A stretch of DNA of 17,706 nucleotides from Symbiobacteriaceae bacterium (GTDB taxonomy: Bacteria > Bacillota > JAAYKD01 > WRDA01), in assembly GCA_009783675.1 (NCBI GenBank), contig WRDA01000009.1, positions 1 to 17,706 of the forward strand, read 5' to 3'. The notes under the pieces were generated by a model. The model saw only the letters and a program-made list of their open reading frames with translations, made no database searches and was not told the origin of the DNA. The number at the start of each line of letters is the position of its first letter. The first letter of the stretch is position 1. Below are positions 12,657 to 17,706 of this stretch, piece after piece. A program made the translations under genes and the position numbers.

Positions 12657-13976
12657 GTGGTAAAACCGGGTTTTTTCTGTTTGAAACGTCTTCTGCTCCT
12701 AATAATCATAATCTTACCTGTTGCAATAAATGTCCTGGCAGATGAAGGCGAGTTAGTAATCTACTCGGAGTCCGTAGTGTTGATGGATGCGGCTACCGGG
12801 CAGGTGCTCTATGATCTGGATATGCATCATCCCCTCAAACCTGCCAGCATAACCAAGATAGCTACGGCACTCCTGGCCTTGGAACTTGGTGACCTCGGGG
12901 ATATCATCACCATGTCTTTCGAGGCGGTCAACTCCATTGACGAAGATTCATCGCAGATAGCTTTGTTTATTGGCGAACGCATAACCCTGGAGCAGGCACT
13001 GTATGCGCTGGCTCTGGAATCGGCCAACGACGCTGCTAACGGCATAGCGGAGCTTATTGGCGGCACCATGGATAACTTCGCTGCCATGCTGACCGCTCGT
13101 GCCTCTGCTCTGGGAGCGTTAAGTACCAACTTCGTCAATGCCCATGGTCTTGACGACAAAAACCACTACACCACTGCCTACGACATGGCACTTATTACCA
13201 GGGAAGCCATCATAGATCCTCGCTTTTGCAAGATATTCAGCTCCTGGGAGTATCGTATTCCAGCCACAAATATCCAGCCTCTGACCAGAATATTGCGTAG
13301 CGCCAACGAGATTTTAGCAGTCGGTTATTTCGATTATGATGGCCTGATCGCTTCGAAACATGGTTGGACCGAAGGGGCGTTGAATACCCTGGTAACTGCC
13401 GCCGAGAGGAACGGCAGGACTCTGATTGCTGTGGTGATGAAATCCAGCTGGAAGAATGCCAAATGGCTGGATACCACGACACTCCTGGACTGGGGATTCG
13501 CGAACTTTAAGGATCTGGTCGTCCCGGCAGATGAGATAACCGAGCTTGCAGATGGATTCAGTGTGCTTAAGGATGATAGCTCCACGGTCGATTATACATT
13601 TGTAGCCGAAAAGGATTTCTCCTGTCTGATCCCTTTAGCCGCCTCACCCGAAGAACTGGTCATCGAGTATGTTACTGTTTTATCTCCTGATGATCTGCCC
13701 ATAGTTAAAGCCATGTTCTACCTGGGATCAGCCAATGATTCCCCGCAAAAACTATTCCTGGGGGAAATGAATCTCAAAGTCACAGCCACCGATGAACCAT
13801 TCTACGAGGAGAAAACAGCAGAGACTGCCACCGATGATATTACTGTTGCGGAGGTGCAATCCAGGGAGCAGCCACTGCCAATGATAACCATTACTCTGTG
13901 GAGCATTGCCGCTTTTTGTGGCCTACTGCTGGCGTTCATTGTCTTTACGTCCATCAGGCGTAGTTTGGATGCATGA
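12657..13976 (+). CDS. D-alanyl-D-alanine carboxypeptidase (peptidase S11, DacA/DacF type)
   Basis: This secreted, membrane-anchored penicillin-binding enzyme removes the terminal D-Ala from peptidoglycan stems. I chose GTG 12657, seven bases after AAAGGAGG (12642-12649), over the upstream in-frame ATG 12603; it gives a neat signal peptide (about 1-29) in a 439-residue protein. The catalytic SITK (S64-K67) and SAN (S122-N124) motifs are present. The third motif reads KHG (234-236) in IASKHGWTEGA, where KTG is usual. The catalytic domain ends near residue 300, then a beta-rich region as in PBP5-like enzymes, and a C-terminal hydrophobic segment (about 405-430) with RR that anchors it to the membrane. 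It stands alone between terminators. Sporulation (dacF) versus vegetative (dacA) role cannot be decided. Confidence 0.93.
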   Translation: MVKPGFFCLKRLLLLIIIILPVAINVLADEGELVIYSESVVLMDAATGQVLYDLDMHHPLKPASITKIATALLALELGDLGDIITMSFEAVNSIDEDSSQIALFIGERITLEQALYALALESANDAANGIAELIGGTMDNFAAMLTARASALGALSTNFVNAHGLDDKNHYTTAYDMALITREAIIDPRFCKIFSSWEYRIPATNIQPLTRILRSANEILAVGYFDYDGLIASKHGWTEGALNTLVTAAERNGRTLIAVVMKSSWKNAKWLDTTTLLDWGFANFKDLVVPADEITELADGFSVLKDDSSTVDYTFVAEKDFSCLIPLAASPEELVIEYVTVLSPDDLPIVKAMFYLGSANDSPQKLFLGEMNLKVTATDEPFYEEKTAETATDDITVAEVQSREQPLPMITITLWSIAAFCGLLLAFIVFTSIRRSLDA

Positions 13977-14005
13977 ACAACCGGAATGACTGATACAAAA
14001 TACGC

Positions 14006-14060
14006 GGCTGCAATTATTCAGGTGCTTAGCACCTGAATAATTGCTGAAAGCCTTTATTTT
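14006..14060 (+). terminator. Strong intrinsic terminator after the carboxypeptidase gene
   Basis: A perfect 16-bp stem (14010-14025 with 14029-14044) has a TTA loop and carries CAGGTGC at its tip. GGC (14006-14008) can also pair with GCC (14050-14052), after which TTTATTTTAT follows at once. It lies 30 bases after the stop codon. Confidence 0.88.
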
Positions 14061-14062
14061 AT

Positions 14063-14102
14063 CAGCGAATGATAAATATACCAAAAGAGTAGGTGCATCG
14101 TG
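14063..14102 (+). repeat. Upstream copy of a duplicated 5' segment (pairs with 17618-17651)
   Basis: The bases CAGCGAATGATAAATAT and the AGGTGCA ribosome-binding region recur, slightly changed, before the second zinc-ribbon gene (CAGTGAATGATAAGTAT, AGGTGCA). The similarity continues into the first codons of both genes. The match beginning upstream of the starts indicates duplication of a DNA segment, not only conservation of a protein domain. Confidence 0.65.
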
Positions 14103-14357
14103 GTGAAGTATTGTCCGAATTGCGGACTGCCCTTCGTTGACAGTAACAAATTCTGCACTGGTTGCGGCACAGAGCGTCCTGCAGAAACCAGGCAGGAACA
14201 TGCAACAGCTAATCCCGATCAACCAAAACCTCATCAGTGTCACCAGATACTCTGGTACCACAACCATCACCGTTCGTTCCTGCTTTCTTACCTGCGCATC
14301 CAGAGATTACACCATCGCAGCAGCATGATGTGCCTGGGCATACTCAACAACCTGTAG
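14103..14357 (+). CDS. Zinc-ribbon protein, N-terminal fragment (frame-disrupted)
   Basis: The start is set by comparison with the paralogue at 17652: GTG 14103 gives MKYCPNCGLPF, and AGGTG lies seven bases upstream. Two CxxC pairs, CPNCG (about residues 4-8) and CTGCG (about 19-23), form a zinc ribbon of the type found at the N terminus of many clostridial membrane proteins. The frame then continues only as a non-protein-like His/Arg-rich tail and stops at TAG 14355-14357. The Pro/Gln/Ser-rich linker expected after such a ribbon is instead in the -1 frame (ORF 14237-15241). Reading AAAA at 14225-14228 as five A, or a -1 slip of tRNA-Lys there, joins both parts into a protein of about 379 residues. 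This entry is therefore probably half of one gene. Confidence 0.72.
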   Translation: MKYCPNCGLPFVDSNKFCTGCGTERPAETRQEHATANPDQPKPHQCHQILWYHNHHRSFLLSYLRIQRLHHRSSMMCLGILNNL

Positions 14358-15241
14358 CATCTGGGCAACTGCAGTTAAAGCAGGTCTCCCCGCCGTCGCA
14401 GACTATTGCCAAACCATCTGTGGTCAGCAAGAAGAGCAACGCATCGCTGATCATCGGCGTCGTTACGGTTATCGCCCTCGCAGTCGTGCTGGTTGTTGCC
14501 AACATGCTCGGGCTGTTCAGCGGTGGTACGAATAAAATCAGCAACGAAAGCACCACCAGCACCCGGCAAAGTGTCGATATCAGCAGTCCAGCCCAGCCTA
14601 CCAGCGGGAACACGAGCGCTTCCCCAACCCCTGGTCTGGCGGTCATCAACGATGAAGCGGAAAGCTTTACCTTCGATACGGAGACCATTGCCATGTTTGG
14701 GAGTATGGAGAGTTTTGCCCAGTGGCTCTACTACGAAGCCGAGGTGGACCCGGAGGACCTTAACACATCCTTACTCGGTGAGTACAGCAATTCGTATGTG
14801 GAGTTAGTCAGCGAAGAACGAAGCTGGCTGGAAGGCTATGGCCTTAGCGCGGCTTTCCACATCCAGCAGCAAATGGAAAACCAATCGGGGTATACCCATA
14901 GCAGTTTATCAGGCGAAGATGCACCGGATTACTCTCTACCCGGCATAGAAACTGATGAATGGCCCTTCGCCTACTTACCGGCAGATACCCCTGTTTATCC
15001 GGCTGGCGATGTCAGGCAAGTTTATGCTGAACCTGGCATGATTTCGATATATGTTGATGATGTTTCAACGGAGAGTTTTTTAGTGTATGTCGAAGCACTA
15101 AAAGACAGTGGTTGGGATGTATACTGGGTAGATGAAGATAACCTGGATGGAGCCATGGCCCAAAAAGGCTCATGGACATTCAGCATGTACCTGGATAAAT
15201 ATTCCGATTCAATAAGACTGTCGTTCTATTATAACGAATAA
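14237..15241 (+). CDS. Membrane-anchored extracellular protein, C-terminal part of the zinc-ribbon gene
   Basis: The frame is open from 14213. GTG 14237 is the first possible start but lacks a ribosome-binding site and opens inside a Pro/Gln/Ser-rich linker, so it is more likely the continuation of the zinc-ribbon frame at 14103 after a one-base shift. In order: low-complexity linker (about 1-60), one transmembrane helix (IIGVVTVIALAVVLVVANML, about 72-91), a Ser/Thr/Gly/Pro-rich stalk (about 92-135), then an acidic globular domain (about 140-334). The last 90 residues (from WPFAYLPADTPVYPAG to FYYNE) look like a small repeated extracellular module seen in clostridial lipoproteins. The topology would be zinc ribbon inside, acidic domain outside. 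Function unknown. The next gene starts 20 bases after its stop. Confidence 0.72.
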   Translation: MSPDTLVPQPSPFVPAFLPAHPEITPSQQHDVPGHTQQPVASGQLQLKQVSPPSQTIAKPSVVSKKSNASLIIGVVTVIALAVVLVVANMLGLFSGGTNKISNESTTSTRQSVDISSPAQPTSGNTSASPTPGLAVINDEAESFTFDTETIAMFGSMESFAQWLYYEAEVDPEDLNTSLLGEYSNSYVELVSEERSWLEGYGLSAAFHIQQQMENQSGYTHSSLSGEDAPDYSLPGIETDEWPFAYLPADTPVYPAGDVRQVYAEPGMISIYVDDVSTESFLVYVEALKDSGWDVYWVDEDNLDGAMAQKGSWTFSMYLDKYSDSIRLSFYYNE

Positions 15242-15260
15242 GCCTGGGAGGAGCATTACT

Positions 15261-17537
15261 ATGAGAAAACAGATCACCCTTCTGCCGCTAATGCTGTGTG
15301 TGGTAATCATCTTAGGTTTGGTATCCTCAGTGGTAAGCGCCTCAGACGGTTTCTTCGATGCTTTTAAGAATCTGTCGGAAGATGACGACGTTAAAATTTC
15401 GGTCACCGCTTCACGTATCAAGGAACCCCCCTATTATATCTACCTTGAGTATCACTACGGATATGCCGACTTTACTGAGCATGTTAAAGGCTGGACTCAT
15501 ACCCAAATTATTTCCGATACCTGGAAGATCGAAGGAAGAAAAAAGGATGCCTTGTCACATCAGATTGAAGGGGAGTGGGAGTTCACCATCTACTGGGAGC
15601 GTACTCATCTGAACGCGGCAACCGGACCAACTATCCAGGAGTTGTCTCCAGAGCTTATTCACGCTAAAGCTTATGGCAAAACCACGGCTGTAGTCACCGA
15701 CCGATACTCCAGGGTACCGGAGCAGTTCGACCCTATGCAGCAAGCCAGGGAGAAGAGGTATCAGGCAGCGGAGAAAAAACTTAAAGCCAAAGAAAAAATC
15801 CGTGAATTGCTAGCCATGAGTCCCGCCCAGCGCAAGGCTAAAATCGAAGAAGACATAAAAAAAGCTCAGGACGACACGCCCAAGTATGCCTATTTCGCCA
15901 AATTTACCATACCGGTAACCGCGGTACTCTTGCCTGAATCTTCCGACCAGGTATGGATAATTTACTTGGAGGATGGCGGTACAATTCAGACAACAGATAA
16001 CCGGTTTGCAACCGAGTGGGGTAAGATTGGCAAGTTAGAGTTCGATGTAAGCCTGGTCATCTATGAAGATGATACTGCTTCAGCAGGTGCATCGATGAAT
16101 CCTATTGACCCCATAGGCACACTCTATAATAAGTCAGCGACTCTGAAAGGCAATCTCACCTGCCAGAACGACATCGATACGAAGATGAAGATCACTGCGA
16201 ATATCCCGATCTGGGGAACTTGGACGGACAGCGATGTCTATGCCTCCGTGCCTAAAATACTGCGCGACCATGAAAAGCGCCAGTTCCAACAGACAGCCAG
16301 GGAGAAAGACTCTGCTGCCAAAATAGAAGACATTTTCTACAACAATGGCAAATGGCTGACTTTGGCGAAGAACAAAGACTTCACCTCCCCTTTAGACCCT
16401 AGGTATGGTTATCAGGTTGTTGAAATAACCGACACCCAGATTCTGCTGGAAAGCGGTGAGATATGGGTGGGCGCGGACTTCGCCATGCACCCGACGGAGA
16501 AGTATATCTTCCCCCGCGACCATCAGGATAACCTGGCCTTATTCTCCCTGCCTCTGGAAGAATACGAACAGGATACCGATACCGATTCGGCCATATCCTA
16601 CTTCAACTGTTCATATAACTCCATTACCGATACCCTAACCCCTCGCATCGGCTTTTTCATGGGTACGACCCTCTACCGGGTTAAGGGGGCGGCTTTCAAC
16701 GAGACATGGACGAATGTTAGAGAGATCGAAAAACCAGACCCCAAGACAGTGCGCAGTACTGCCGGGACTTGGTATGAGTTTAAGCAGGCGTCTGGCTCCT
16801 ATGCGGAAGGCAAAGATAAGGATGGCAATGAAATCCAGGTGTATACGCCTTCCGAGGTGGGAGGACTGACCTTCGAGAAGGTGACCGTCAACAAAGATGG
16901 ATCGGCGGAGGTCCTGACCGGCAAGGCGGAGGTGCAGGCTTTAGTCGACTGTATCGTCTGCTATGTGGAAAAACGGGTCACTTACGATTCAGGTGGCACG
17001 AGCACCACCGTAACCTATGGGGATGATGAGACAGACGACGATGAAGAATACGCCTATGAAGAACTGATTGTCTACTACTCTGACTTCGATAAATCGGCTG
17101 GGACTATCAGGTTAAACAACGAACAGTTTTACAAGGTGTCCAAGGCTAACCTCAACGGCACCTGGAGCACCCAGGAGGAAGCGCCTCCGCTGCCTGACAC
17201 TTCCAAAGACACCGCCAGGGCAGAAATAGCCCAAAACTACCAGACGCCGGTCACCTGGCTGAAGTTTAATTCACCAACCCTGGAGTTCACACGCCTGATC
17301 TGGAAGCCGGGCGAGGGTCTGCTAATCGAGACGGGTACCTACAGGGAAATCGGCGGTTATCAAGCGGTTGTGGAAAACATATCAGGTACCTTGTATGACT
17401 GCAGCGACAATATCGTCTTCGAAGACCAACTACGGGAAGGCAGCAGCGAAACGATACCCTTCCACGAGGATGCTAAGAATGCGCTTTACGTCCCTGGCAT
17501 CGGCACAATGTATAAAACCCCTACCTTCAGAGGGTAG
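15261..17537 (+). CDS. Large secreted protein of unknown function with internal repeats (758 aa)
   Basis: I do not recognise this family. ATG 15261 has GGGAGGAG with good spacing. A signal peptide is clear (residues 1-27, ending VSA), with no lipobox cysteine. The N-terminal part (about 40-150) is beta-rich and aromatic; residues 158-205 are a charged helical, probably coiled-coil stretch; beta-rich regions follow. A segment at 445-486 (ending LYRVKGAAFNETWTN) resembles one at 603-637 (ending FYKVSKANLNGTWST), and TAGTWYEF (501-508) resembles TPVTWLKF (663-670), which points to repeats of about 150 residues. A DDETDDDEEYAYEE run (588-601) is acidic. No sortase motif, SLH domain or C-terminal helix is seen, so it is released or held by partners. 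Lying between two zinc-ribbon surface-protein genes suggests a shared envelope role. Confidence 0.8.
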   Translation: MRKQITLLPLMLCVVIILGLVSSVVSASDGFFDAFKNLSEDDDVKISVTASRIKEPPYYIYLEYHYGYADFTEHVKGWTHTQIISDTWKIEGRKKDALSHQIEGEWEFTIYWERTHLNAATGPTIQELSPELIHAKAYGKTTAVVTDRYSRVPEQFDPMQQAREKRYQAAEKKLKAKEKIRELLAMSPAQRKAKIEEDIKKAQDDTPKYAYFAKFTIPVTAVLLPESSDQVWIIYLEDGGTIQTTDNRFATEWGKIGKLEFDVSLVIYEDDTASAGASMNPIDPIGTLYNKSATLKGNLTCQNDIDTKMKITANIPIWGTWTDSDVYASVPKILRDHEKRQFQQTAREKDSAAKIEDIFYNNGKWLTLAKNKDFTSPLDPRYGYQVVEITDTQILLESGEIWVGADFAMHPTEKYIFPRDHQDNLALFSLPLEEYEQDTDTDSAISYFNCSYNSITDTLTPRIGFFMGTTLYRVKGAAFNETWTNVREIEKPDPKTVRSTAGTWYEFKQASGSYAEGKDKDGNEIQVYTPSEVGGLTFEKVTVNKDGSAEVLTGKAEVQALVDCIVCYVEKRVTYDSGGTSTTVTYGDDETDDDEEYAYEELIVYYSDFDKSAGTIRLNNEQFYKVSKANLNGTWSTQEEAPPLPDTSKDTARAEIAQNYQTPVTWLKFNSPTLEFTRLIWKPGEGLLIETGTYREIGGYQAVVENISGTLYDCSDNIVFEDQLREGSSETIPFHEDAKNALYVPGIGTMYKTPTFRG

Positions 17538-17627
17538 GAAATGCCAAATAACTCTCAAAAAATTCCCTCCAATTTGGGTGTGAACTGGGACGGCAGTAGT
17601 CGAACGGTGATCATCACCAGTGAATGA
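17538..17627 (+). pseudogene. In-frame remnant resembling the end of a copper-amine-oxidase-like stalk domain
   Basis: Directly after the TAG that ends the 758-residue ORF, the same frame stays open for 29 codons to TGA 17625 (followed by TAA). The last half, LGVNWDGSSRTVIITSE, closely resembles the closing strands of the copper amine oxidase N-terminal-like domain (LGA-V-WDG-TRTVTI), which is common in clostridial surface proteins. The residues before the TAG do not look like the rest of that domain. It may be a leftover of a deleted gene, or a tail reached only by TAG readthrough. ATG 17541 could start a 28-residue peptide but has only a weak ribosome-binding site. Confidence 0.5.
17605..17617. 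repeat. Dyad GGTGAT-C-ATCACC
   Basis: Two six-base arms meet at a single base (17605-17617). It lies inside the stalk-domain remnant and 35 bases before the next gene. It is too tight for a stable RNA hairpin at full length, so it could be a protein-binding site or simply coding-sequence chance. Confidence 0.3.
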
Positions 17628-17651
17628 TAAGTATTTCAAGAGGTGCAAAAA
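17618..17651 (+). repeat. Downstream copy of the duplicated 5' segment (pairs with 14063-14102)
   Basis: CAGTGAATGATAAGTAT and the AGGTGCA ribosome-binding region repeat those before the first zinc-ribbon gene. In this copy the GAA-TGA-TAA belongs to the end of the stalk-domain remnant. That suggests the original unit was a stalk-domain gene followed by a zinc-ribbon gene. Confidence 0.65.
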
Positions 17652-17706
17652 ATGAAGTACTGTCCGAATTGCGGTATGCCTTTCGCCGCTAACCAAAGGT
17701 TCTGCA
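17652..17706 (+). CDS. Zinc-ribbon protein paralogue, N terminus only (3' end outside window)
   Basis: Only 18 residues are inside the window: MKYCPNCGMPFAANQRFC, with AGGTG six bases before the ATG. It shares MKYCPNCG-PF and a FC in the same place with the gene at 14103, and nearly identical DNA over the first eight codons. By analogy it should continue with a second CxxC, a linker, a membrane helix and an extracellular domain. What follows cannot be seen. Confidence 0.75.
   Translation, partial: MKYCPNCGMPFAANQRFC

Noticed and set aside
1..17706. CRISPR arrays, tRNA/rRNA genes, insertion sequences, attachment sites
   Set aside because: I saw no regularly spaced repeats, no tRNA-like T-loop sequences with matching acceptor stems, no transposase or integrase motifs, and no terminal inverted repeats with target duplications.

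Overview
The window looks like chromosomal DNA from a member of the Bacillota, most likely a clostridial anaerobe of middling GC content (judged by eye). The signs are strong GGAGG-type ribosome-binding sites, use of TTG and GTG starts, a formate-tetrahydrofolate ligase, a GHKL/LytTR two-component pair, a D,D-carboxypeptidase with a C-terminal anchor, and a tiny CXXC protein paired with a membrane polyferredoxin, a pairing I recall from clostridial genomes. No rRNA, tRNA, CRISPR array, transposase or phage structural gene was seen. Almost everything is on the plus strand.

Region 1 (1-3037) is a tight housekeeping run. It holds the 3' end of a spermidine synthase, a GNAT-like protein, rsmA/ksgA, a 48-residue CXXC membrane protein too short for routine ORF calling, and an overlapping NapH/CD1871-like 4Fe-4S membrane protein. 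Region 2 (3038-5912) opens with a 395-base gene-free stretch rich in hairpins: a 10-bp stem at the gene end, two short-loop palindromes and a long bulged stem. It is followed by fhs and a type IV prepilin peptidase. Region 3 (5913-8036) holds a membrane diguanylate cyclase with an intact GGEEF and I-site, a palindrome, and a convergent small XRE-type regulator.

Region 4 (8037-12430) is a probable signalling operon. A 320-base leader with competing stems and two weak terminator-like structures precedes a LytTR response regulator, a six-TM GHKL histidine kinase and a 613-residue protein. The last ends in an HD-GYP domain with its metal-ligand motifs intact, after about 390 residues I cannot assign. 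A good terminator follows. The diguanylate cyclase just upstream and this HD-GYP protein put synthesis and probable breakdown of c-di-GMP within 5 kb, with a peptide-sensing type of two-component system between them.

Region 5 (12430-17706) is a cell-surface region. After an AT-rich stretch comes a D-Ala-D-Ala carboxypeptidase with KHG in place of KTG and a strong terminator. Next is a zinc-ribbon/TM/extracellular protein split by a one-base frame change at an AAAA run, then a 758-residue secreted protein with internal repeats. An in-frame 28-residue remnant follows that resembles the end of a copper-amine-oxidase-like stalk domain, and then the start of a second zinc-ribbon paralogue. The two zinc-ribbon genes share their upstream DNA as well as their first codons, so a duplication built this region. 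The best candidates for something undescribed are the LytTR/GHKL/HD-GYP operon with its leader, the zinc-ribbon surface-protein cluster, and the structured region upstream of fhs.
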